Of a DNA stretch of 16,840 bases, positions 8,433 through 15,910 are shown in pieces. Numbering within the stretch: the stretch's first letter is position 1; each line of letters opens with the position of its first letter. Below the pieces are notes generated by a model. That model was given only the letters and a program-made list of their open reading frames with translations. It did not search any database and was not told where the DNA came from. The DNA is from Prevotella sp. UBA6387 (lineage in GTDB: Bacteria > Bacteroidota > Bacteroidia > Bacteroidales > Bacteroidaceae): contig DJQL01000020.1 of assembly GCA_002437565.1 (NCBI GenBank), positions 1 through 16,840 of the forward strand. Direction: 5' to 3'. The translations under genes were made by a program, and so were the position numbers.

Positions 8433-8714
8433 TCAAGGAAATGTCATATTTTGCACGCGATTTAGCAGTTTGTAGAGTCTACCAGCAAGTAATCGAAAGG
8501 CATCTTGTTGCTGCGAGAAGTCCTTTATTGCAGAGAACGGAAGCAGTAACGATATTTGGAACACCTGAAGGTTCGTCAACTGGCATTTGTCGCGTTTCAA
8601 GCCGCCAAGGTTGCGGATGTCCCAATTTAAGCCTTCAAGCAGGCGGATGGATGTGTCCATAACCATACTGCGACGTTTTTCTGCAAAAAACAATTGATTG
8701 ATGTCAGTAAATCA
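8433..8714 (-). pseudogene. Probable transposase remnant (N-terminal fragment)
   Basis: An open minus-strand frame runs from just after a stop at about 8714 to a TGA at 8433. Its first clear ATG is at 8666; a TTG at 8693 is an alternative. The peptide contains KRDKCQLTNLQVFQISLLLPFSAIKDFSQ, which resembles the N-terminal part of Bacteroidetes IS4-type transposases as I remember them. Only about 90 residues remain and no catalytic DDE region is present. No terminal inverted repeats or target duplication could be found around it. The alternative is an unrelated short hypothetical protein or a chance frame. If it is a remnant, a mobile element once landed between the divergent symporter and susC genes. 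Confidence 0.35.
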
Positions 8715-8725
8715 AACATTTTATA

Positions 8726-8733
8726 TAATTTTG
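8726..8733 (+). promoter_or_regulatory. Probable -7 element for the second susC operon
   Basis: TAATTTTG matches TAnnTTTG, in a very A+T-rich stretch 94 bp before the susC ATG. A matching -33 TTTG at the right distance is not obvious, so an activator-dependent or sigma-factor-specific promoter is possible. The leader would be about 87 nt. Confidence 0.4.
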
Positions 8734-8826
8734 CAATCATCTTTTAATATCTTTTACAGACTACGCCTTTTGATGTTAATGATGGTAAATAGAAATACGT
8801 TTATTATACATTTAATTTTTTAGTCT

Positions 8827-11800
8827 ATGTCAAAACGAGTACAAACAGTCGGCATGCTGCTCGCACTCACTTCAATGGCCATTGGGGGGGGTAACACGGC
8901 TTATGCTGGCACGGTGACCTCTGTCAACGAGGCCCAAGACGTGAAACAAGACGCGCAATGCAAAGGTGTCGTTGTCGACGCCACAGGTGAGCCAGTGGTT
9001 GGCGCAACCGTGTTGGTGAAAGGCAAGACAGGAGTGGGCACGGTTACCGACATCGACGGTAACTTCACGCTCAAGAACGTCAAGAAAGGCGAGGCCATCC
9101 GCGTGTCTTACCTCGGCATGACCCCGGTGGAGGTCGTGTACAATGGCGCCGACCTCAAGGTGACGCTCAAGGACGATTCCAAGGCCCTCGACGAGGTGGT
9201 GGTGACCGCCCTCGGCATGAAGCGCGACGCCAAGGCCTTAGGTTACGCCATGACAGAGCTCAAGGGCTCTGACCTCAACGCCAACCTCATCAACCCCGTG
9301 CAGGCATTGCAGGGCAAGGTGGCCGGCGTGGAAATCAACGCTTCCGACGGTGGTATGTTCGGTGCCTCAAAGATCCTTATCCGTGGTGCCTCTACCCTCA
9401 ACAAGAATAACCAGCCTATCTACGTTATAGATGGCGTGATCCTCGACAACAGTGTCGTGGAGAACGACGCCGACTGGGCTTCTGGTGCTCAGAACTACGG
9501 TAACGAGTTGAAGAATCTCAACCCCGACGACTTCGAGACGGTATCTGTGCTGAAAGGTGCTGCCGCTACCGCGCTTTACGGCTCACGTGGTCTTAACGGT
9601 GCCGTGGTCATCACGACCAAGAGCGGCAAGGGCCAGAAGAAGACTCAGGTGCAGTTGACTCAGACCTTCGGCTTCGACAAGGTGACAAGCCAGCCACAGC
9701 TGCAAAACGAGTACGCCGAGTCGTTCTGGTATTGCTCATCGCCAACCAACCCGTTCAACGTGAACGATCTATATTGGACCAACGAGGACGGTTACCTGTC
9801 TTACAAGACACTTTCTACTTACAAAGAAACCGGTTCGGCATGGGGACCGTCGTTTGAGTATATCCGCCAGCACGCCAAGGACGGGAAAATAGAGATGTAC
9901 GATGGAAAACTCTATGACGCTAAGCCATACGAGAACAACTTCAAGGACGCTTACGGCACAGGTTTCTCAACCAACACCAACGTCTCTGTTTCTGGTGGCA
10001 ACGAGCGCACTTCGTTCTACACGTCTCTTTCTTATCGCTACAACAACGGTACGTTGCCAAACAACGACTTCCGTCGCCTTAGCGTGATGTCCAAGGCTTC
10101 GCACAAGCTGACCGACAAGATCGAGCTGGAAGCGAGCATGACCTTCGCGAACTCTAAGCCACGCAACGCCCAGCCTAACATCGGTGAGAATTTCGCCAAT
10201 GGCACATGGGACCGCATGTACGACGCCAAGTATTATCGCGACAAGTACAAGGGCAGCCATGGTGGTTTGGCACAGACCTCATACGGCGACGAGTGGGGCT
10301 TTGTAATAGGCCGTGACGTTTGGTGGAACATCTGGGAGAACGAGTACTACCAGAAAGAGACTGTGTTCCGTCCAGACCTCAAGCTCACATGGCAGTTTAC
10401 TCCTTGGCTCAAATGGATAACAGAGGGTAACTACAACTATTATATGGTGCAGACCGAGGGCAAGTACCCAGGTTCAGGCTATTACAACAAGGGTGGCAGC
10501 TATTCCACATCACAGAGCCGCAAGGAGCAAATCAACTTCAATACCAACCTCATGGTCGACAAGCAGATCAATGAGGACTGGCACGTCAACGGCTTCCTGC
10601 GCTATGAGCTTTACAATGGCCGCACATCATCCATGTCGGCTGAGACCAAAGGAGACTTCATCGTTCCCAACCAGTTCTTCCTTGCCAACGGTTCTGAGGG
10701 TTACAAGGCAAGCGCCGGCATTTCTGGCACGAAGATCATGCACTCAGTGGCGTTCCAGGCTGGCGCAAGCTGGCGCGACCAGGTCTACCTCGACGTGACC
10801 GGACGTAACGACTGGTCCTCGGCCCTTATCTATTCCGACGGACACGGCACGTTCAGCTACTTCTATCCTTCGGTGAACGCGTCTTGGCTCATCTCCAACT
10901 CGTTCAAGTTGCCAAAGGTCATCAGCTTCTGGAAGGTCCGCGCCTCTTACGCCCAGGTGGGTAACGACTGCGACCCGTACTACATCAACTCGGCTTACTC
11001 GCTCCAGAGCTATACCAACAACAACGGTAAGGCATTCTCCACTGTGCTCCCAAGCACGACTTACAGCCAGAGCCTGAAGCCAGAGCGCAAGAAGTCGTGG
11101 GAAATCGGTACCGACTTCCGCATGTTCAACAACCGCGTAGGTCTCGACTTCACGTTCTATAAGGAGAACACCACCGACCAGATCATGACGGTGTCCATAC
11201 CTTCGGCTTCTGGTTACAGCAGCGCGCTCATCAACGCCGGCGACATCCAGAACTCTGGTTTCGAGGTAGCCCTCAACACCACTCCTATCCAGACAAAGAA
11301 CTGGCAGTGGGACTTGAACTTCACATGGTCGAAGAACAACTCTAAGATTGTGGAGCTGTCTCCTCTCTGCGCCGACTACATCCTGCTGAATGGTGATCCT
11401 GCCTATGGTAACTACCGCATCGGTTCCGTGGCACAGGTTGGTGGCACATATGGTATGCTGATGTCTGATGCCATGCCTAAGGTCGATAAGACTTCTGGCA
11501 TGAAGGTCCTTCAATACAGCAACGGATATCGTTCTGCCTTGTACCAGCGTTCAGGTGAGGTCCAGAAAGTTGGCAACATGGTTCCTGACTTCCTCGGTGG
11601 TATCAACACGACATTGCGTTGGAAGAACTTCACACTCTCCGCAAGCTTCGACATGCGCTTCGGTGGCAAGGTAGCTTCCTACAACTCTCTTTACGGTACC
11701 GCTTATGGTTATACCAAGACTTCGCTCAAGGGTCGTGGCGTGAAGAATGGTGGTATAGAGTACGTCTCAAAGTGGGATGGCGAGACCTACGATGATGGTG

Positions 11801-12261
11801 TTCTTCCAGACGGAATCATTCTCGCTGGCACGAAGATCAATACTCCTGACGGCAAGACTTATACTGTTGGCAGCGGTGCTTACTCATCGGGTGAGACCTA
11901 CAAGGAACTCTTCGACAAGGGTGTGGTCGACTATATGCACGCTGGCGCATGGCACTATTGGAACAACTGCTGGAGCTACTTCACCATCAATGACAACTGG
12001 TTCAAGACATTGAACTACATCGCTTTCCGCGACCTCTCGCTGTCTTATATGTTCGACAACAAGGTTGCCAACAAGATTGGCGTGCACAACCTCAGCATCA
12101 CGGCCGCCGGTCACAATCTTGGCTACTTGCTCAACACCATGCCAAACAAGGAAAACCCTGAGGCCGTGGCAGGTACCACCACTGGTGAGTTCCGTATCCG
12201 CCAGTTCTCTGGTGTGACTTCAAGCTTCACCATTACTCTCAGAGCTACTTTCGGAAAGTAA
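8827..12261 (+). CDS. SusC/RagA family TonB-dependent outer-membrane transporter (second pair)
   Basis: This 1144-residue TonB-dependent transporter is paired with the lipoprotein gene 39 bp downstream. The signal peptide is about residues 1-27 (hydrophobic MLLALTSMAIGGG, then TAYA). A carboxypeptidase-regulatory-like domain follows at about 45-118 (CKGVVVDATGEPVVGATV, VTDIDGNFTL). The TonB-box region is near 120-128 (ALDEVVVTALG). The plug covers about 130-268, including QPIYVIDGVILD and VLKGAAATALYGSRGLNGAV, and the rest is the barrel ending in ATFGK. The start at 8827 gives a complete signal peptide. An odd feature is a run of eight G (8884-8891) encoding Gly20-22 within the signal peptide; a ninth G would create an immediate TAA stop. 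The substrate is unknown. It differs clearly in sequence from the first SusC, so the two are not a recent duplication. Confidence 0.97.
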   Translation: MSKRVQTVGMLLALTSMAIGGGNTAYAGTVTSVNEAQDVKQDAQCKGVVVDATGEPVVGATVLVKGKTGVGTVTDIDGNFTLKNVKKGEAIRVSYLGMTPVEVVYNGADLKVTLKDDSKALDEVVVTALGMKRDAKALGYAMTELKGSDLNANLINPVQALQGKVAGVEINASDGGMFGASKILIRGASTLNKNNQPIYVIDGVILDNSVVENDADWASGAQNYGNELKNLNPDDFETVSVLKGAAATALYGSRGLNGAVVITTKSGKGQKKTQVQLTQTFGFDKVTSQPQLQNEYAESFWYCSSPTNPFNVNDLYWTNEDGYLSYKTLSTYKETGSAWGPSFEYIRQHAKDGKIEMYDGKLYDAKPYENNFKDAYGTGFSTNTNVSVSGGNERTSFYTSLSYRYNNGTLPNNDFRRLSVMSKASHKLTDKIELEASMTFANSKPRNAQPNIGENFANGTWDRMYDAKYYRDKYKGSHGGLAQTSYGDEWGFVIGRDVWWNIWENEYYQKETVFRPDLKLTWQFTPWLKWITEGNYNYYMVQTEGKYPGSGYYNKGGSYSTSQSRKEQINFNTNLMVDKQINEDWHVNGFLRYELYNGRTSSMSAETKGDFIVPNQFFLANGSEGYKASAGISGTKIMHSVAFQAGASWRDQVYLDVTGRNDWSSALIYSDGHGTFSYFYPSVNASWLISNSFKLPKVISFWKVRASYAQVGNDCDPYYINSAYSLQSYTNNNGKAFSTVLPSTTYSQSLKPERKKSWEIGTDFRMFNNRVGLDFTFYKENTTDQIMTVSIPSASGYSSALINAGDIQNSGFEVALNTTPIQTKNWQWDLNFTWSKNNSKIVELSPLCADYILLNGDPAYGNYRIGSVAQVGGTYGMLMSDAMPKVDKTSGMKVLQYSNGYRSALYQRSGEVQKVGNMVPDFLGGINTTLRWKNFTLSASFDMRFGGKVASYNSLYGTAYGYTKTSLKGRGVKNGGIEYVSKWDGETYDDGVLPDGIILAGTKINTPDGKTYTVGSGAYSSGETYKELFDKGVVDYMHAGAWHYWNNCWSYFTINDNWFKTLNYIAFRDLSLSYMFDNKVANKIGVHNLSITAAGHNLGYLLNTMPNKENPEAVAGTTTGEFRIRQFSGVTSSFTITLRATFGK
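8884..8891 (+). repeat. G8 homopolymer in the susC signal-peptide codons
   Basis: Eight consecutive G encode Gly20-Gly22 (GGG GGG GGT). With nine G the next codon becomes TAA. With seven G the shifted frame reads to a TGA after about a dozen codons. Either change would abolish the transporter, as in simple-sequence contingency loci. As written, the tract is in the ON length. Confidence 0.9.
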
Positions 12262-12300
12262 GACGTGGTGAAAAGTTTTTAACTAATAAAAAACAAGGAA

Positions 12301-14253
12301 ATGAAAAAAATATTTTCGATGTTCTTTGCGGGTTTGGCTGCCCTCTCGCTCGTAGGCTGTGCCGACGACTTGAAGGACATAAACACCGACCCTGCCAATA
12401 TAACAAAGACAATGCCGGAGGGTATGTTGACGGCCGCCATAAACGAGTTCCAGCCCAACGACTACCTCGTTTGGTTCTATAACGTTGGCTACTTCACAAG
12501 TTGGAGTCAGATGAGGGGTGGAAGTTACACCGACGAATATACAGGTATGAATGAAAACGGTGGTCAAGGTGGTCAGTACATTGCCACTCTTAAATACCGC
12601 AACAAGATACAAGAATACATCAACAACACCGGTGAGGTAGAGAACAATGGTTACCTCGCCGCCACAGGTATTTTGACCATCTACCTCGGTATCTTCGACA
12701 CCGACATGTACGGCTCCATTCCTTACACAGAGGCTTGTCACTACGACGACCAGAAAATCCTCACGCCTAAATATGAGTCGGTTGAGGAGCTCTACAACCT
12801 GTGGATAGATGAGCTGAACAACTACATCACAATGCTTCAGGCCGACGGGCTGGCAGGTAACCCTGTGCAGGATGCCGCCTATGGTTGCGACTGGACTAAG
12901 TGGGCAAAGCTCGCCAACTCCTTGAAGCTGAAGATTGCCGTGCGTCTCTACAACAACGACAAGGCGAAGGCAATGCAAATCGCGGAAGAGGCCGTTGGCA
13001 ACAGTGCTGGTCTCATCACGAGCACCGACGACGATTTCCTCTTCGCCAAGGCCACAGACTACTCTTCGGGCAACAGCGATTATGTTTACGGCACAGGTAA
13101 CGGACTGGCAAGCGTATCGGCTTCTGGCAACGTGATGAAGTTCATGCTTGACTCCAAGGATCCACGCGTGCGTTTCATCTACACCAAGAACAGCTTCAAC
13201 TCTTCTGTTGTGCAGAGCTTCATCGACAACGGTCGTTACGACGACCTGCCAAGCGCGGTGAAGGCTAATGTCATTCGCGACAAGGACGGCAACTTCGAGA
13301 AGTGGGGTGGCATGGGTGAGCCTTGGGTTCGCTACACGGCTCTGCCTGTTGTCTACGACGCTAAGTCGCAGTTCGCCAACGGAACCATAAGCAAGGAGTT
13401 CTACGAGGAGTACTTCAACCCAGGCTTGCGCTACGAGATAAAGAAGGGCGATGCCGTGAAGGATTATACCCCGTTCAGCTATTACCAGAATGAGATGCGC
13501 CGAGGCCGCATGAGCTTCAGCCTGCCGACAGCCATGACAGTCAACGCTGATGGTTCGGTGAACATGCACGTGCTTCAAGACACAGACCCACATCCTCTCT
13601 ACTCGATGTATGTCACCTCAGGCGAAATCAACCTCTACTTAGCAGAGCTTGCTTGCCTCAAGGGTAGTGCCTTGGGTGGCAAGACCTATCAAGAGTGGTA
13701 CACCGCTGGCGTGCGCGCCTCTGTTGAGGAGTACGATGAGCTTGCCAACGACAACAAGATTCCTTACTACTACGATGAGGCAAATCCCGGCATCTACTCT
13801 TACGACAAGTTTGAGAAGTCCATTGCCTTGAAGAAGGGCGAGATAGACACCATGCTTGGCACCGACAACGTGAAGTTAACAGGCAGCAAGTCGGCAGACC
13901 TTGAGAAAATTTACCTCCAGCTGATGATGCACTTCAGCGAGCAGTGCGACGACCAGTATGTTACGGCACGCCGTTCTGGTTATCCTAAGGTTGGCTCTAA
14001 GCTCATACCGTTTGTCGAGTTCCCAAACATTGCCCTTTCAGCCATCCCACGTCGCTTCGTGGTCTCAGAGCCTCTCGAAACCGATATCATGCGCAACATC
14101 ATATTGAAGGCTTACGAGGACGAAGGATTCAAGACACTTGGCACGAACAGCCAGGGCATCCAGTACAATGGTGGCGACGCTCCTCTGAACACGGAGCGCG
14201 TTTGGCCTGACAAGAACGCTCCGCAGTGGGGTTCTGGTTATCAAGGAAACTAA
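12301..14253 (+). CDS. SusD-like outer-membrane lipoprotein (SusD-like_2 type)
   Basis: This 650-residue surface lipoprotein is the partner of the SusC protein encoded just upstream. The N-terminus has MKK, a hydrophobic segment and a lipobox with Cys20 (LSLVGC). It is followed by the ADDLKDINTDP stretch at 21-31, which marks the SusD-like_2 branch rather than the classic RagB branch seen in the first pair. YLGIFDTDMYGSIPYTEA and WAKLANSLKLKIAVRLYN are typical of this branch, as is the C-terminal RRSGYPKVGS. AAGGAA lies directly before the ATG at 12301 as a possible ribosome site. The length is a little above the family average. A good terminator lies about 46 bp after the stop. The ligand cannot be inferred. 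Confidence 0.95.
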   Translation: MKKIFSMFFAGLAALSLVGCADDLKDINTDPANITKTMPEGMLTAAINEFQPNDYLVWFYNVGYFTSWSQMRGGSYTDEYTGMNENGGQGGQYIATLKYRNKIQEYINNTGEVENNGYLAATGILTIYLGIFDTDMYGSIPYTEACHYDDQKILTPKYESVEELYNLWIDELNNYITMLQADGLAGNPVQDAAYGCDWTKWAKLANSLKLKIAVRLYNNDKAKAMQIAEEAVGNSAGLITSTDDDFLFAKATDYSSGNSDYVYGTGNGLASVSASGNVMKFMLDSKDPRVRFIYTKNSFNSSVVQSFIDNGRYDDLPSAVKANVIRDKDGNFEKWGGMGEPWVRYTALPVVYDAKSQFANGTISKEFYEEYFNPGLRYEIKKGDAVKDYTPFSYYQNEMRRGRMSFSLPTAMTVNADGSVNMHVLQDTDPHPLYSMYVTSGEINLYLAELACLKGSALGGKTYQEWYTAGVRASVEEYDELANDNKIPYYYDEANPGIYSYDKFEKSIALKKGEIDTMLGTDNVKLTGSKSADLEKIYLQLMMHFSEQCDDQYVTARRSGYPKVGSKLIPFVEFPNIALSAIPRRFVVSEPLETDIMRNIILKAYEDEGFKTLGTNSQGIQYNGGDAPLNTERVWPDKNAPQWGSGYQGN

Positions 14254-14299
14254 GGCTTAAATTGGAGATGCCCTCCAAGATAAGTTGATATATAATGAT

Positions 14300-14332
14300 G
14301 GGGGGAGTGCCATGCGCTTCCCCCTTTGTTTT
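14300..14332 (+). terminator. Rho-independent terminator after the second susD
   Basis: GGGGGGAGTGC (14300-14310) pairs with GCGCTTCCCCC (14314-14324) over 11 bp with two G-U pairs and a CAT loop, then TTTGTTTT follows. It ends the susC-susD transcript. Because the next gene starts about 40 bp later, it may act as a partial terminator that lowers expression of that gene. Confidence 0.8.
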
Positions 14333-14374
14333 CCATCAATGTTTACTTCAATTACCAATATAATCAACATGAAC

Positions 14375-15061
14375 ATGAAAAGAATTCTCCTTTTTGTCGC
14401 CTTCGCCCTTTGCTCCGTGCTGTCGGTGTCGGCCCAAGGCGAGCGCATCTTCCTGTTCGACAATTTCGCCCAGGGGGTCATAAAGTTCAAGACTGGAGCC
14501 GTCAACGCCAGCCTGATGAACTACGACGCCAACAACGGCAAGATGTATTTCAAGCAGGGCGAGACCCTCATGGAGCTTACCGCGCCTGAGGAGATAGACA
14601 CCATAAAGTTTGGCGACCGCACATTCGTGGGCCGCAAGGGCGACTTCGTGGAGCGTTGCAAGCTCAAGCACGGCACCGTGGACATACTGTGGCGCATACA
14701 CAAGGTTCACGAGGGCTATGTGGGAGCTTTCGGCCAGACCCAGCAGGTGGGTGCCAAGAAGATAGAACTGCAAGGCAACTTCGGCATGGGCGGATTCGCC
14801 AATGGCGGCATGTATAATGGCTCTTCCGACTACAACCGCGACGGCAACGGCCGTAACCTCGACGTGTGGAAGATGAAAAACGCCAACACATATTATTTCG
14901 AGAAAGACGGCAAGCAATACGCCATCAGCCGCCTGAAGAGCTTCTACAAGCAGTTCCCGAAGCAGAAGGCGCAGCTTGAGGCATTTGCCTCGGAGCATGG
15001 CCTTGACTTCATGTCGGCAGACAAGGCCGTGACACTCATCGACTACCTCCTGTCGCTATAA
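14375..15061 (+). CDS. Uncharacterised secreted protein downstream of the second SusC/SusD pair
   Basis: I do not recognise a named domain. From the ATG at 14375 the protein has 228 residues and begins with a clear signal peptide (MKRILLFVAFALCSVLSVSAQ, cleavage after Ala20). There is no lipobox Cys, so it is probably periplasmic or exported. An in-frame ATG two codons earlier (14369) is equally possible. An open frame reaching back to 14285 runs through the terminator and is an unlikely start. The middle carries VIKFKTGAVNASLMNYDANNGKMYF and IDTIKFGDRTFV, a beta-rich pattern seen in many unnamed Bacteroidetes secreted proteins. A Gly/Asn-rich patch lies at about 133-162 (GMGGFANGGMYNGSS), followed by a basic C-terminal part. 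It follows the SusD gene with a terminator between. No enzyme function can be assigned. Confidence 0.85.
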   Translation: MKRILLFVAFALCSVLSVSAQGERIFLFDNFAQGVIKFKTGAVNASLMNYDANNGKMYFKQGETLMELTAPEEIDTIKFGDRTFVGRKGDFVERCKLKHGTVDILWRIHKVHEGYVGAFGQTQQVGAKKIELQGNFGMGGFANGGMYNGSSDYNRDGNGRNLDVWKMKNANTYYFEKDGKQYAISRLKSFYKQFPKQKAQLEAFASEHGLDFMSADKAVTLIDYLLSL

Positions 15062-15079
15062 GCTCCATATGCATTTTTG

Positions 15080-15200
15080 AATCGCTTTGCAGGGGCGGGC
15101 CTTGTGCCCGTCCACAACCCGAATGGCCAGACGCATTGGATTTGTCGATGCATCCACATTGGTTGTGGACGGGCACAAGACCCGCCCCTGCAAGGCGGTT
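15080..15200. repeat. Long imperfect inverted repeat (MITE-like or REP-like intergenic element)
   Basis: The left arm 15087-15119 starts TTGCAGGGGCGGG and ends GTCCACAACC. The right arm 15161-15193 is its reverse complement with a single mismatch in 33 bp. Allowing two more mismatches, which form G-U pairs in RNA, the arms extend to 15080 and 15200, about 40 bp each, around a 41-bp centre. It is very G+C-rich compared with the flanking spacer and contains no gene. As RNA it would form a strong hairpin but has no T-run, so it is not an ordinary terminator. It is most likely a dispersed intergenic repeat; whether it is mobile is unknown. Confidence 0.85.
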
Positions 15201-15312
15201 GAAAGACGGTATGCGTAATCGGCGATGCCGACATCTTTGAAATTCGTGTGAAACGAGATGTGCGAAAGAAAGACACCCACACGAATCAATATGGAAACAT
15301 GAAAACAAAAAA
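15201..15312. other. Spacer between the inverted repeat and the tRNA terminator
   Basis: No gene is seen. A small hairpin TCGGC-GAT-GCCGA lies at 15219-15231. The stretch GCGTAA followed by GGCGATGCCG (15213-15230) closely resembles 5504-5520, next to the tandem repeat array upstream of the first susC. Confidence 0.4.
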
Positions 15313-15339
15313 CCAACCGCTTGATTTTTAAGCGGTTGG
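15313..15339 (-). terminator. Rho-independent terminator of the tRNA-Gln gene
   Basis: CCAACCGCTT (15313-15322) and AAGCGGTTGG (15330-15339) form a perfect 10-bp stem with a 7-nt loop. On the minus strand it is followed by TTTTTTGTTTT and lies just after the tRNA 3' end. On the plus strand CTTTTCC follows, so weak termination is possible in that direction too. Confidence 0.88.
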
Positions 15340-15351
15340 CTTTTCCTTATG

Positions 15352-15422
15352 TTGTCGTACGCGGATTCGAACCACGACAAACAGAACCAAAACCTGTTGT
15401 GCTACCATTACACCATACGACA
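15352..15422 (-). tRNA. tRNA-Gln (anticodon UUG)
   Basis: The minus-strand sequence folds as a full cloverleaf. The 7-bp acceptor pairs TGTCGTA with TACGACA. The D arm is GTGT-AATGGTA-GCAC. The anticodon stem ACAGG/TCTGT carries loop TTTTGGT, which places TTG at positions 34-36. The T arm is CGTGG-TTCGAAT-CCGCG, and the variable loop is short. The discriminator base is A. The 3' CCA is not encoded and must be added after transcription. The gene has its own upstream promoter and downstream terminator, so it is a single-tRNA transcription unit. Confidence 0.95.
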
Positions 15423-15475
15423 ATCATTTACACCTTGGAACGCTTGAGCGTGATGCTCATTTCCTAAATGTGGTG

Positions 15476-15507
15476 CAAAGTTAATCTTTTTATGTAAAAC
15501 AACCAAA
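15476..15507 (-). promoter_or_regulatory. Consensus promoter of the tRNA-Gln gene
   Basis: On the minus strand TTTG at 15507-15504, a 20-bp spacer and TAACTTTG at 15483-15476 match the Bacteroidetes housekeeping promoter exactly. The start would be near 15469, giving a 5' leader of about 47 nt before the mature tRNA. Confidence 0.75.
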
Positions 15508-15537
15508 GAAAAACCGACGTTTTTGCTTATTTTTGTC

Positions 15538-15545
15538 TAACTTTG
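15538..15545 (+). promoter_or_regulatory. Possible -7 element for the toxin-antitoxin operon
   Basis: TAACTTTG on the plus strand matches TAnnTTTG and lies about 100 bp before the antitoxin ATG. No TTTG is present at the right distance upstream, so this is a one-box prediction. It faces away from the tRNA promoter, with the two -7 boxes only about 55 bp apart. Confidence 0.35.
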
Positions 15546-15646
15546 CCATGATGTAGCACGTGTCTAACCTTTTGTGGGGATGATAAACGACTTAAGCCAT
15601 GAGATAATAGTAACAACAACAAACAATACGCAAATATTATATAGAA

Positions 15647-15910
15647 ATGACAACTTTAGCAATAAATAAACTGTGGAGCTTCCTCCAATCTTTGTCAATG
15701 ACCGCAAGCAATGAGCGTTGGCTCGCTGAACGTTTGTTAGAGTCTGCAAATGCCAAGTCGGTTGCTAACAAGCAAAAAGCGCAATGCCATGTTTGGGATA
15801 GCTACCAATTGTCCCAGGAAATAATAGATATGACTCTTAAAAATCGCAAGAGAGTTTCAAACAATATTGAAAAATCATTATTGACGTCAATGGAGGAAAA
15901 ATACAAATGA
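15647..15910 (+). CDS. Putative antitoxin of a PIN-domain toxin-antitoxin pair
   Basis: This small 87-residue protein (MTTLAINKLWSFLQSLS...) is placed and sized as an antitoxin. The N-terminal part includes ASNERWLAERLLESA, predicted helical. The C-terminal half has YQLSQEIIDMTLKNRKRVS, then a charged tail ending EEKYK, a layout I associate with short antitoxins upstream of PIN proteins in Bacteroidetes. No named DNA-binding fold can be assigned with certainty. The stop overlaps the toxin start (ATGA), which implies translational coupling. Base composition is much richer in A+T than the neighbouring sucC and susD genes, suggesting acquisition by transfer. It would be expected to neutralise the toxin and repress the operon; both roles are inferred. 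Confidence 0.7.
   Translation: MTTLAINKLWSFLQSLSMTASNERWLAERLLESANAKSVANKQKAQCHVWDSYQLSQEIIDMTLKNRKRVSNNIEKSLLTSMEEKYK

Noticed and set aside
12283..13593. Long minus-strand frame of 436 codons opposite susD
   Set aside because: It is antisense to a well-supported SusD gene, rich in Val/His/Arg as expected for a shadow frame, with no recognisable domain.
14285..14374. Earlier start for the secreted protein at 14285
   Set aside because: It would translate through the terminator stem and place the signal peptide internally. The start at 14375 or 14369 gives a normal signal sequence.
15036..15380. Minus-strand open frames through the long inverted repeat
   Set aside because: They run across the hairpin, the tRNA terminator and part of the tRNA gene, which marks them as chance frames.
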